From positions 4,588,001-4,652,000 of the forward strand of contig JANTQA010000033.1 in the NCBI GenBank assembly GCA_027625915.1: DNA of 64,000 nucleotides. The letters are read 5' to 3'. The notes under the pieces were generated by a model. It made no database searches and was not told the DNA's origin. It saw only the letters and a program-made list of their open reading frames with translations. A program made the translations under genes and the position numbers. Numbering within the stretch: the stretch's first letter is position 1; every line of letters begins with the position of its first letter. Below are positions 11,638 to 22,529 of this stretch, in pieces. The stretch comes from Anaeramoeba flamelloides (Eukaryota > Metamonada > Anaeramoebidae).

Positions 11638-12085
11638 CAAATCAAATATTTCGAAAATAAACTCTTTTTTTTTACTCTTGATCTCAATAAATTCAATATT
11701 TGTTTTTTTTTTTTTTTTCATTAAATTTTTAATTTCATTTTTACGAGCTTATTTGTACAAAAAAAATTTTTTTTTCGATACTTTTTCCTTGCTATATGAA
11801 ATTTTTAGCAAGGGTTTATGCAGTGAATTTTTTTTTGAAAAAATCAAAAGAAAATGAAAAAAAAATTTCTTTTTCATTTTTAAAAGATCGAAAAATGACA
11901 AAGATTTAAAATTTGACGATCGCAAAAAAATTTTTGGAAAATTTTTCCAAAATTTGTCTTTTTTTTATTTCAGAAATATTTTTTTTATTAATACATAATT
12001 GCTGAATTTGAAAAACATAAATATGATTGGGAGTGGTAGCTTAACAAATAATCTTAATTCCATTTTCAGGGATTGTAAACATTAA

Positions 12086-14416
12086 GGTGAGACAAATTGG
12101 TAAAATAAATTGTTTTTTTTTCTGAGGGTTGAGGTTCATGACACATTCACTTGAAATAACATTTTCTCCTTTTGGCAAAAATAATTTAACTTGAAAACAA
12201 ATAAAAATGAAAATAGAAATTTTTGGGGAAAAAAAATTTATCTTCTATTTTATATCAGATTCCAAATGGTTATTAATTCTATTTGTGGAAAAAAAGTGAA
12301 AGAGAGAAAAAAAGTGAAACACGGTTTTTAATTTCGAACATTATTGATAATGAAAAGTAAGATCAATTAAAAAAGGAATAAATAAATAATTAAAGACAAA
12401 ATATGGAGTCTTCAACACAATAACAGTTTTTTTAATACTATCTTTTGGCCTGGACTTTTCGCTGATTGATCAATTATTAAAAATTAGTTCAAAAAATTGA
12501 CTATTTTTACGATCTTCCAAAGCCACACCCACAATCTCGATAAGAAAGTAGATTTAAATTGGATTTGTTGGTTTGATTGAAAATAATATAATAGATTATT
12601 ATTTGAAGTTAATTGGTTTCTTCTTTTTATTGATTTTACTTTTCATTTTTAGTAAGGTTCCCGATGGAAAACTGTTTTGAGCTTTTTTTCGAAAATGGTA
12701 AATTCTATTTGTTGACAAATAAATTAAGAAAAAATTTCAGACCTCTTTCCAAACAATTATCTTCAAGATCTTGGTCAAAAATCAACTGTTTACTTTCACA
12801 AATCAGTTCAAGTATTAATTTTCTTTCACAATTGTTAACTTTGATAATAATTTTTTCCTCTTGGTAATTATGTTTTTTTTTCGGGAGGTGTAATGAAAAT
12901 ATTGTATTCTTGATTTTTAGATTGTGATAAAACCTAAAACCCAGAAATTTCAATAACTGCTAACATTGTGTATTTATGATCAATTAAAAATATTAATAGC
13001 AATTGGAAAATAACCACCATTTCAAAAATTATGACTCAACCCTAAAATAATTAATTGGGAAAAAAATATATTCAATATTCGATTATATCTAATAATTAAA
13101 ACTAATTAATAATTTATATTTAAATCATTCTAAATATATAAAAATCTTGATATTTGAAAAATGAAAAAAAAATATCATTTCAAAAACTAAAAAAAAGTGA
13201 GTCACAATTTTTGAAATGGGTATTAAGTATTTTTTATTAATGAACTTTCACTGAAAAAGGGTTAACAAGAAGATTAATTGTTAAATATTAAAACCATTTA
13301 AAAGTCATTACATCATCTCAATTTTCCTTATGATTATTGGTCTTTTTAAAGGTCTTTTTTTTTCTTCCAACTCGATCTTCAAAAATATAAATAAAAGAAA
13401 AAAAAAAAAACAAAAATAAATGAAATTATTTCGAATATTAGACATTGGTTGAGAAAAAGGCTTTAGTTGTATTCGAATTTCTGTTATTTTTTTACGATTT
13501 AAGGACTATCTTTCCACTCTTGAAGGTGTTGTGTTGTTTGTATATTCACTTCTCCCAAAGAATTTTCATTTAGAAAAAATTTGAGAAAAAAAGACTAATT
13601 TGAGATTAAAAAGTCAACACACACAAAAAAAAATTCATTCAAAGAGATCTTTGAAGGTAAAAATTTTAAAAAAAATAACTTTAAGGGGTTTTCAAGAACA
13701 ATCTCAAATTATCAAGCATTTCAAACTTGTAAATGCAATGTAAAAAATATTTATAACAGTTTGAGGAACTATTTTGTGTTTTATAGATTTGAAATGGGAA
13801 TTATAAAGTATAAAATCAAATTTTGGCAAGATATAAAAAATGGGAATAAATGAATAGAATTGTTCGGAATGGTGAAAATTTGCCTTTTTTTGTAAAAGAT
13901 TAGGTAGGTAAATATAACTGAGGTTATGGAACTCTTTCAAGAGTGCTTTTTTATCAATATTTTCACCTGAAAAGATAGTCTTTAACACCCTACTAAAAAA
14001 AGTATTAATTTTTTTTTTTGGAAAATGATGTAATTTTGAAAAAATTAAATATGTTCATAAGAAGATCAAAGTAAATCCTTCAAGAAGTTCAACAAATGAA
14101 GAATAGTTTTTCTTTGAAATTTCAAGTTTAACAAACAAAAGAGTGTTTGTTATATAATCGATCTCGGTGATTTAATTTAAATTTTCAAAAAGTCGAAAGA
14201 ATTAATCGACTGATCTTTGTAAACAGTCTATATTTGAAATGAAAGGCGGACTTTTTAACCCTACCTAATCAGTTGTTTGTTTGTTGCTATTTTTTTTATT
14301 TCGAAAAGATTCGGAATTGCAAAAAAAGAAGAACAAAAGAAAAAACTTTTCGAAAAGAAACGGGAAAACCATAATTTAACACAGAAAACATATTAATTAA
14401 TCAGGCTTTTTATATT
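12086..14416. other. Intergenic, one dispersed repeat
   Basis: AT-rich. Apart from repeat H copy 1 (12340-12665) I see no supported gene; the frame at 13704-13988 on the minus strand has no recognisable motif or splice context. Confidence 0.45.
12340..12665 (+). repeat. Dispersed repeat H, copy 1
   Basis: Collinear with 63665-64000 in the same orientation. Shared landmarks: AAAGTAAGATCAATTAA, AATACTATCTTTT, GATCAATTATTAAAAATT, TTGACTATTTTT, GTAGATTTAAATT, GATTGAAAATAATATAAT, and a closing CAGTAAGGTTCCCGAT (GATGTTCCCAAT in copy 2). No coding content recognised. Confidence 0.75.
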
Positions 14417-15175
14417 TTAATTGTTTAATTCAATATTTTTCTTCTTTATTTCGCTTTCTTTTTCTTGTTCTACTTGTTTTTTTTTTTCTTGATCTTTTTC
14501 TTTTTCATGATCTTTTTCTTTTTCTTTTTCATTTTCTTTTTGTTTTTCTTTTTCTTTATCTTTTCTTTCTCTTTCTTTTTCGTTTTCTTGTTTCCTTCTT
14601 TTTTTTTTCCGTTCTTTTTTTCGTAAATTTGATTCCTTCTTTTTCCAGTGGCTAAAGATTTCTGATTGTTTTTCAAGATCGATATCTAAAAACTGTTCAA
14701 AGATTTGTAAGTGGTCTTTTTTTTTCAGTATATCAAACATAGCTTGGCATTTCATCAATTGCTCAATTTTAAGCTCGTTCTTGCGGTCATAATCAAATTC
14801 AGGGTCGGACGAAAGATACCTTCTGTTATTGAGTGCTCGGTTTCTTCTTGAATTTCGCCTCTTAGAGTATTTGTATCGAGTAGAGAGCGAATCACGAGAA
14901 ATTTGTTTTGATTTTTTTGTATTATTGGGCTTGTAACTCGAAAGTGAAAAATCTGAAACAGTTTCGTTCTTTGTCTGTTGTAAGATTTTGGAAGTGCTAT
15001 GTTCAGGTTTTAGCATTGGGCCAAGTAATGTGTTAACATTAGAATTGGTGCTATGCGTATTGTTTTCAGTGGTTGTTGTATTATTGTCTTTTGTTGTTTC
15101 ATTCTCACCTAATGGCAAACGAAAGGTTACCCTTTTTGAAGGGGACTTTTTTGGTTGGGTGTTTTGGCTTTGCAT
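14417..15175 (-). CDS. Hypothetical Lys/Glu-rich protein, 252 residues
   Basis: Single exon beginning MQSQNTQPKKSPSKRVTFRL. No family is recognised. Residues 1-90 are Thr/Asn/Ser-rich and probably disordered; residues 90-120 are Arg/Lys/Ser-rich (YKYSKRRNSRRNRALNNRRY); residues 125-180 look helical (KNELKIEQLMKCQAMFDILK, QIFEQFLDIDLEKQSEIF); residues 185-250 are a run of Lys/Glu repeats that may form a single charged helix or coiled coil. The whole frame stays open with no intron and has a sensible ATG, which is unlikely by chance in such AT-rich DNA. Function unknown. Confidence 0.7.
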   Translation of the reverse strand: MQSQNTQPKKSPSKRVTFRLPLGENETTKDNNTTTTENNTHSTNSNVNTLLGPMLKPEHSTSKILQQTKNETVSDFSLSSYKPNNTKKSKQISRDSLSTRYKYSKRRNSRRNRALNNRRYLSSDPEFDYDRKNELKIEQLMKCQAMFDILKKKDHLQIFEQFLDIDLEKQSEIFSHWKKKESNLRKKERKKKRRKQENEKERERKDKEKEKQKENEKEKEKDHEKEKDQEKKKQVEQEKESEIKKKNIELNN

Positions 15176-15409
15176 CTATTTATTCAAAGAATTAAACAAA
15201 AAAGAAAAAATAAATATATCTCTTGATTTGGAGTTATTGGTGCAGTTATAGAGAAACCCAAACCCAGAAAAATTAGATTGGTCATTGGTGAAAATGCATT
15301 TTAAATCTTGTTAAAAGTCGAATTAATGATACATTCAAAAAAAAAAGTTTTCCAGTTTTGGGTTAAATTACTTTTTTCTTCTATGTTTCAAAAAACTTTA
15401 AATTTTACA

Positions 15410-16060
15410 TTAAGGGTGCCTGTACATATTACCAATTTCGTGTAACCAAGTTGATGCGAAACTGAATAACTCAAATGATTTCTTTATCCAAAAACATTAA
15501 TAATTTTATCAATATGTGGGTGATAAGATAAACATAGTAATACAAAAATTTCAGACAAATTAAAAAAAAAGAAAAAATTGATCAAGAAAAAAGAAATAAA
15601 TTTCATTTATTTCTTGATCTTATCTATAAAATATGATACAATTGCTTTTTCGTTCCTCAGTTTTATATTTAATTCTTGATGGAATAAATTTTATTGTGAA
15701 AATATTTGAGAAAACAAACTAAATTGCTTTTTCGAAAGAATTTTTCAAAAAGATTTTTTAAATACAATTTTTAATTTAATTTGTCTAATTATAGATTTAT
15801 TTGAGGGACATAAGATATATTTTAAACACCTCTTCAGATTCCTTGATTTATTTGAGATATGTGTTTGATTTGAGAATTAATTATTTTCCATTAAATTGAG
15901 AATTAAAAATATTTTTCAATTATGATTGAAATTTGTTCCAAATTTCTCTTTTATTTTGGGTTAGACTGTTTGTAATATTTTTTGATTTTGGGGTAATTTT
16001 TTTTCCTTTAATCTTTGAATCACTGTTCTTTCACTTTCTAACAATAATTCTATATTAAAA
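15410..16060. repeat. Diverged TTAA-ended repeat, related to 55324-56538
   Basis: Starts TTAAGGGTGCCTGTACAT, comparable with TTAAGGGAGTAGGTACAT at 55324. Both then share, in order, ATTTCTTGATCTTATCT / ATTACTTGATCTTATCT, a GATACAATTGCTTTTT-like stretch, and TTTTATTTTGGGTT / TTTATTTTGGTTG further on. Similarity is moderate. The right end of this copy was not found. Confidence 0.5.
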
Positions 16061-16121
16061 GTCTTTATAATGCCACACGTGTCTGAGTTGAGTACTCTTT
16101 AGGAAAAATTGTTAGTGAACT

Positions 16122-16378
16122 TGTTTCAGCACCCAGAATGAAATATGGAGTAGAAAATGTTTTTCGGTTGATATAAAATGCCCAACAAAAAAAGCCCAAT
16201 TTACGGTCGAAGAAACATTTAAATATGCCAGCACAAACAACATGGAATATTTCAAAGATGTTGTTGTTAATTTCAGAGCAAAAAATTTTATAGACATTCC
16301 ATCAATCCTCTCTGCCACTGTCTAATAATGCCCAGACATTGCTATGAAAGTCAACAGCCATTGTAATAGAGAATTTCT
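16122..16378 (+). pseudogene. Coding-like fragment, origin unknown
   Basis: One plus-strand frame reads STQNEIWSRKCFSVDIKC, then PTKKAQFTVEETFKYAS, NNMEYFKDVVVNFRAKNFID and IPSILSATV, followed by two TAA codons, and then CPDIAMKVNSHCNREFL before another TAA. Base composition is less AT-skewed than the surroundings, and an acceptor-like TTTCAG lies at the start. It looks like part of a real protein (an exon, or a remnant carried by a mobile element) but matches no family I know. No ATG or second exon could be tied to it. Confidence 0.4.
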
Positions 16379-16805
16379 TTAAATTATGTTATTATTATGG
16401 TACTTCTCTTCTTATCCCTTTACCATTGTTTCTTTTGACCCTGAATCACTAAAAAAACAACACATCAGAACTATGTATCCAAAGACCCTTCACAATGGTA
16501 AAATTTCACAAACTTTTTAAAGTTCACTTTTGTTTTATTTCCTATTCTTTTATTCTATTTTCTTTTCTTTTCCTTTACATAATATTTTTGATTTCTTAAA
16601 AAGCCCAGTTAGGGTTTTACGTTACGTAAATTAAAAAAAGTTCTGCACTTGATCTAGTTGTTTAAATTAGGGAAAAGCCAGAAACCTCTGAGGAACTTGA
16701 TAATAGGTTAACATAATTCACAGGAGTCGTACAAACGCTATAACAGGAAAATCAATGATAAATAAAAATCCTACTATTCTTGATTAATAATTAGTATTCC
16801 ACTTT

Positions 16806-16985
16806 TGTGACACAATCTTTTAAAGAAATTTAAGAAACAAATAAAAATCTACAATTAAAGCACATTTTTGGAATTTATTTTAACACAAATTATTTTCCTA
16901 GGATTGGGATTTTGTGCCTCTATTTGAGTTTTTTTATGTCTTAAATTGGTTCCAAGTTTGGGTCTAAAAATTGGTACTGATTGTA
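16806..16985. mobile_element. Palindromic MITE (family A), degraded copy 7
   Basis: The right half (TTTGTGCCTCTATTTGAG, TTATGTCTTAAATTGG, CTGATTGTA) follows the family A arm with several changes; the left half is weaker. Boundaries are approximate. Confidence 0.6.
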
Positions 16986-18121
16986 ATAAACCTAAAGATT
17001 TTTTATTTACAGTGGAAATAGAATAAAAAAATCCATGAATTTGGAATTGAATGAAGGGTACTTGTAGAAATTTGAATTTAAAAGGGTGAAAAAAGTTAAG
17101 ATACTCGGTTTTTTGATCATAAGAGAAGTATACAAAATAGATTTGTATTGAAAAAGAAAAATATCAATGAATACTGTAATTTTGTGAAAAATAAGAAGGT
17201 ATTTATTTTTTTTAGAATAATCTATTGGAAAAAATATTTACAATTCCCAATTCTAAAATAGAAAAAACTCTATTCAGTGAAAAAATAAGACTGGAAAACT
17301 GTTTTTAATTGCTTTTTTTGAAATGATATTTTCTGTTAATAATAAAATCTTTAATACAAATCAGAGATTTAATACTCATTTCCATTCATGAGAAATACTT
17401 TTTGGGATTATTTATTATCGTACGGGTTTAATTAATTATAAATAAACCCGAAAAAAATCATTTAGAACTTGAATTTTTGGTAGTAATTAGATTTTATCTT
17501 TTTTTGATTGAAGAAAAGAATAAAAAAATAGAAATTTATTTACTCAACTTGTAGAAAGCTTATTTTAATTTCAATTTTGGTTTTATTATAATTTTTTTCG
17601 TGTACTGGTGGTGTGTGTTCCACTCTGTCAAGAAAAAAATCAAATGAAATTTCAATTTTTCCACCACAGCAAACTGGTTATCTAGAAATCCAAATTTCTC
17701 AAGAAAAAAATCAAATTCACCACTTTTTGGACTGATTTTAAAATTATGTTGATTCTTTAAACTAAAAAATAATATAATGTTGGAAATATTTTTATAAATT
17801 TTCAATTTTTCAGCAAAAGATTCTTGGGGTTTGTTGAGCCAAAATACAGAAACAAGAGTTGGTTTTACACAATATTCTAATCAAATTTGGTTGTTTATAT
17901 ACCATAAAACACATTTTTTTAAAAAAAACCATTATCCCCGTATATCAAGAAACTTGTCTCTATTATTTTTTTTTTTGAAAAATTTCTAAATTAACGATTC
18001 TTTATCTAGAAATAGATTTAATATTGAAAACAAGCAGTTTTTTTCAAATCTAAGTAATTGGCAAAAATTTTTCTCAACCACAATTAAATTTAGGTAAAAA
18101 AATTAAATAGAGATTAGTCCC
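16986..18121. other. Intergenic; ends with the terminus of a TTAA repeat (family K)
   Basis: From about 18030 to 18125, the complement reads TTAAGGGACTAATCTCTATT and later CAATTACTTAGATTTG, matching the left end of the element at 32440 (TTAAGGGAATAGTCTCTATT … CAATTACTTAGATTTC). The other end of this K copy was not found. A minus-strand frame at 17560-17805 (KSGEFDFFLEKFGFLDNQFA) might be a remnant inside it, with low confidence. Confidence 0.5.
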
Positions 18122-19353
18122 TTAAGGGATTAGCGTTTACCAAGGAGAAGCCTAGGTACAAGTACAAAATTAATTTATGTTGTTATTGAGCCTATCCGTG
18201 TTTGTGTTACATTGTTCAAATGTATCTAAAAAATCGATTAGTAAAGTAGTAATATTTGTTGATCTCATCAATTTAAAATGATCTATATATTAGTAGAAAA
18301 CCCAACAATTTCAGAATAAAATCTGCATTTCATCATAAATTTAAAGGTTGAATTATCAATATTCAGACTACAAAGTTACAAAAGATCTTTGTTAAATTTG
18401 TGGCGATATGTAGATTAGTCGCTAAATAATTCGTTTTTTAAAAAAAATTAAATAACAAAACCAATAAATTTTTTTGACAAATGATTTCTCAAATCATGGA
18501 AATAAATTGATTCTACAAGTATCTTTATCAAAAGTAAACATAATTAATCAGCCTTTGTGCTTTTATGTTGATGATTATTGAGTTAATCTTATAAATTAAA
18601 AAATTATAAAAATAGTTACTGTAGTCAAAATAAAGCTTGCAAAAAAATTTAATGAGTGTTTCAAAATAAAAAGCGTGTTTTTTTGTTATAGAAAACCTAT
18701 ACATTAACCAATCAAAGAAACCAATAATAAACCGTAAAAAAATATGGTATTGGTTTCTTAAAATTCTATTATTTAAAAAGAAATTCTAAAAATAAAGGAT
18801 CAAATTGGAAAATTAATCTCAAAAAATAGAGTTAATTTTTCATTCAATTTTAATAATAAAAAAAACAAAAAATTTCAAAAAAATTGAGAATATTATGCAA
18901 AATTACCAACTATTTGCATGAATAATTTAAATTTTACTGAAAATAACCAGACCTTTACTTTCAAAATTGATTTGGGCTCAGGTATACTATTTGGTAGTAG
19001 ATTGGATGTTAATTTCGTTAAAGAATAAAAAAAAGCACGGATAATATTTTAAAACACGGATTATAGTAGTTGTGCACGCATTATTTTGATCACTGTACTT
19101 TTTGGAAGTTCTAAATCTGAAATTATTAAATATTAGAAATACTTTATTTTTGATTCTATTTTTAGATTTGGAAAAGGAATTAAAAAAAATTTTTTAATTG
19201 GGATCATTCGTAAAAAATGTAATAATTTATTGTCCAATCAGATTTATAATAGATTTTTTAGAACTATTTGAGTGAAGGCTCACTAATACCATTTACACCC
19301 AATTACAGCATACTTGTATTATAGAGAAATTTAGGATGAGGCTAATCCCTTAA
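18122..19353. mobile_element. TTAA-flanked non-autonomous element, family C copy 1
   Basis: Left end TTAAGGGATTAGCGTTTACC; right end GAGGCTAATCCCTTAA. The 13-bp ends are inverted repeats and both sides are TTAA. It is 1232 bp and collinear with the 767-bp copy at 43288-44054: shared words include AAGGAGAAGCCTA, AGTAGTAATATTTGTTGATC, AAATTTGTGGCGATA and CCATTTACACCCAATTACA. The extra length lies mainly at about 18840-19100. No coding sequence was seen, so it must rely on a transposase in trans. Confidence 0.8.
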
Positions 19354-20081
19354 GATAAATTTTATCGATAAATTAAAATAAAATATATTAATAATCTCTG
19401 ATTCAAAATCTTTAATATTGTTATAAATTAGAATTTTTAGGAACTAATCTCAATATCGAGAGAAATTTCAAATACATATTTTTCAACTTTGTAGTCCTCT
19501 TATTGATAAGTCAACTGAAAATTTGTGCCTTAAGATAGATTTTTTCTTAAATTGTTGAGTTTTTCTACTAATAAAAATGATCTTTGTTAATTGATAAGAT
19601 CAGCAAATTGACACTACTTTTCTCTTGGATTTTTCAAGACATTGGAACCAAACGGCATCACCTGAATTACCTCCAATAATAAAATACTTTTATTTTAAAC
19701 ATCTCTTGAATAAAAACTAATACATAAAATAAATTTTTAAAACATGAAAAGAAAATACAATTACGTCACATAATTTCCAAAACGACGTTCAAAAAATTAT
19801 TAATTTACCCTACGTTTTCTATTAAATTCCCAAACAATAACAGTATTGAAATTAAAATACTTCTTTTTACCAAATTAGTCCCCTTTTAAGAGAAGAAAAC
19901 TTCACAATTTTCTTTTTTCCAGAATTAAATACACTTATTTCTCTTTTGAATCTAAAAGTCACCACAAGAAAAATATCTTCCGAAAATCAATTTTTTTTGT
20001 CTCACCATCCCCTCATAAAAGAATTGTTTTCAAAAAAGAAATCATTTTTTTTATTTATCAAAAATAATTCTTTATTTAAAA
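19354..20081. other. Upstream of glycyl-tRNA synthetase; fragment of family C
   Basis: At about 19480-19680 the complement carries family C words (TCTTATCAATTAACAAAGATC, TTAGTAGAAAAACTCAACAA, ACTACAAAGTTG). The rest is T-rich and may include the promoter of the synthetase gene, but no motif can be named. Confidence 0.5.
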
Positions 20082-20794
20082 ATGTAAGTTAATACTTTTT
20101 CACACCCTTCACTTTTTCGTTTGTTTACTTAACTGTTTCCGTCTCGTATTAATCTCCCAATAGGGAAAAAGTTTGTTTTTTTAATTTTTCTCTTCGGCTT
20201 TAGATTATTCTTTTTTAAAAATCTGGAGTTTGAGGTGATTTTTTTTTTTTTTTTTTCTTTCAAATATTTAAACTTTATTAATAATCCAAATTAAAATCTA
20301 TCTATTAGGAGAACGAATTTGCAAAATATCTTAAAACAAATAAAGAACAATTAGACAATGTCATTGTTCGTAGATTTTTTTATACACAAACCGCAGAAAT
20401 TTATGGAGGTACAAAAGGTCTTTTTGATCTTGGTCCACCAGGTTGTGCATTAAAACAAAGTATTTTAAAGCTTTGGCGTCAACATTTTACAATTCAAGAA
20501 GGTATGTTAGAAGTTGAGTCAACCATGTTAACCCCATCAATTGTTTTTGAGTAATTTTTTTTTTTTTTTTCTTTTTTTTTATAACAAAAACAAAAAAAGC
20601 AAAAGTTTTTTCTTTTTCTCAATTTGAAAAGAAAAGAGAAGAAAACAAAACAAAACAATCTTTCGCTTTTTTTTCAAAAAAATAATTTAAACAGTCAACT
20701 AAAATTTTAATTTCCAACAACACCTTACTTTCACCTTTTTTTGTCTTTTGGGATTACACAAACTAAACCAAACAAACAAAATTCAAATAAACCT

Positions 20795-20834
<40 letters not shown>

Positions 20835-22529
20835 AAAACAAAAAAAAAAACAAAACAAAAACAAAAAACCAAAACATTCCAAACAAAAAGTTCATCTGGC
20901 CACACAAAAAGATTCCATGATTTTGTTGTTCAAGATCTTGAAACCAATGAATGCTCAAGAGCCGATCACATTCTTGAAGATTGGATGGAAAAATTAATTG
21001 AAGAAAAGCCAAAAAACAAAGAGGAATATCAGTTAGTCAAGATCAAAGCCGACAGTTACACCAAAGAAGAAATTGATGAATTATTTGAAAAATACCAAAT
21101 CACAACAAAATCCGGAAACAAATTTTCGAAAGCCAAGCCATTTAACTTAATGTTTGGTACTCAAATAGGCCCCTTAGGTTCATCAAAGGGCTTTTTAAGA
21201 CCAGAAACTGCCCAGGGAATTTTTGTGAATTTCAAAAGATTGTTAGAATATAACGGAGGCAAGTTACCCTTTGCATGCTCGCAGATTGGTACCTCCTTCC
21301 GAAATGAGATTTCGCCAAGACAGGGCCTGATCAGGGTCCGGGAATTCCCCATGGCCGAAATCGAGCATTTTGTTGATCCACTTGACAAGTCGTGTAAGAA
21401 ATTTGAAATCCTCAAGGACTTGGAAATTTCGTTATTCCCAAAGGGAAGGCAAGAAAACAACGAAGGGTGCATTGTTATGAAGCTGGGCGAGGCTGTTGAA
21501 AAGAAGATGATCAATAACGAAACACTGGCATACTACATGGGAAGGACCTACCTCTTTTTGAAAAAGGTTGGCTTGAAAGAGGAAGGGCTCCGATTCAGAC
21601 AGCATTTGGACAACGAAATGGCACACTACGCGCAGGACTGCTGGGACGCCGAAGCCCTGACCTCATACGGCTGGGTGGAAATTGCCGGCCATGCCGATCG
21701 TGCCGCATATGATCTCTCCGCACACATGAAGCACAGCAAGCAAGACATGAGGGTCTTTATCGGCTATGACGTGCCACGCGTTGAAGAGGTCCTCGTCTTC
21801 AAGCCCAAAATGCCCGCCTTTGGCAAGCATTTTAAAAGAGACACCCGCTTTTTAATGGACTATCTTAAATCCGAATCCGCAGAGAGCATCATCCAATTAA
21901 TAAACGAGGAATTGTTCATCAAAAATAAGGAGTCATACACCTTAAAAGTCGATGAGGAAAAATGCTTCCAAATCACACCAGACCTCATCCAGATCGTGAA
22001 AACGAAAAAAAAAAAAACAGGTAGAAGATTCGTCCCATCAGTTATCGAACCCTCATTCGGGATCGGTAGGATCATGTACTGCGTCCTCGAACATTCCTTT
22101 TACGTCAGACAAGATGAGGAATTGAAAAACGTCTTCCAATTCACGCCATTTGTCGCACCCGTTAAATGCTGTGTGCTCCCCATCTCAATGAGAGAAGAAT
22201 TCGAGCCTTCAATTAATAAAGTCGCATACGCTCTCGGCAGCGCTGGTATTTCGAGGAAAATTGATGTCAGCGGCGCTACCATTGGTAAAAGATACGCCAG
22301 AACAGACGAAATCGGTATCCCCTTCACAGTCACTATCGATTTCCAGACAATAGAAGACGGAAGTGTCACACTTAGAGAAAGAGACTCAACGAAACAAGTT
22401 AGGGGTACTCTCAAAGAAATCGTTTATGCTATACAAATGCTATTGAAGGGTAAAAAAGACGGCGGTTTCGAGTGGGAAGATGTTTTATCCAAATATACCC
22501 AAGTTAAACGACCAGAAAAAGAAAAATAA
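20082..22529 (+). CDS. glyS/GARS-type: Glycyl-tRNA synthetase, cytosolic eukaryotic type
   Basis: Class II aminoacyl-tRNA synthetase that charges tRNA-Gly. Sure exons are 20309-20550 and 20891-22529. The N-terminus (ENEFAKYLKTNKEQLDNVIV) needs a start further up: AT at 20082-20083, a 7-base micro-exon at 20164-20170 (GGAAAAA) and exon 20309 together give MEK-ENEF in frame, 629 residues in total, but this start is a proposal. Conserved features: RRFFYTQTAEIYGGTKGLFD, GPPGCALKQSI, MLTPSIVFDSSGHT, LRPETAQGIFVNF, motif 2 FRNEISPRQGLIRVREF (about residue 220), EIEHFVDP, motif 3 PSFGIGRIMYCVLEH (about residue 467), and a C-terminal anticodon-binding part with IGKRYARTDEIGIPF and VTLRERDSTKQVRG. There is no WHEP domain. 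The second sure intron (20551-20890) ends in an A-rich tract with acceptor AAAAG. Exon sequence from about 21260 to 21860 is clearly richer in G and C than the rest. Confidence 0.95.

Larger units (their letters stand above)
5962..12085 (+). mobile_element. Kolobok-like DNA transposon with TTAA target site, complete ends
   Basis: The left end at 5962 reads TTAAGGTTTACAATCCCTGA and continues AAATGGAATTAAGATTAT. The right end, complemented from 12085, reads TTAATGTTTACAATCCCTGA followed by the same AAATGGAATTAAGATTAT. The inverted repeats match over about 35 bp with one mismatch near the tip, and TTAA flanks both sides. The element is about 6.1 kb and contains one intron-bearing transposase gene (6585-11637) on the plus strand. 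TTAA duplication plus a D-x2-H DDE transposase are known traits of the Kolobok superfamily; piggyBac also uses TTAA but has a different transposase. The first 350 bp are shared with the short relatives at 33564-35058 and 40450-40818. The gene is broken in a few places, so this copy is probably not active. Confidence 0.8.

Noticed and set aside
5962-12085. piggyBac element
   Set aside because: TTAA is shared, but the tips begin GGTTTACAATC and not CCC, and the protein motifs do not resemble piggyBac.
13704-13988. 94-residue minus-strand frame
   Set aside because: No motif, no neighbours on the strand and composition like the surrounding DNA.
16122-16378. A genetic code in which TAA is read as Gln
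   Set aside because: The frame across two TAA codons looked coding, but the synthetase, cofilin and other genes end at TAA exactly where the families end. A decayed fragment is simpler.
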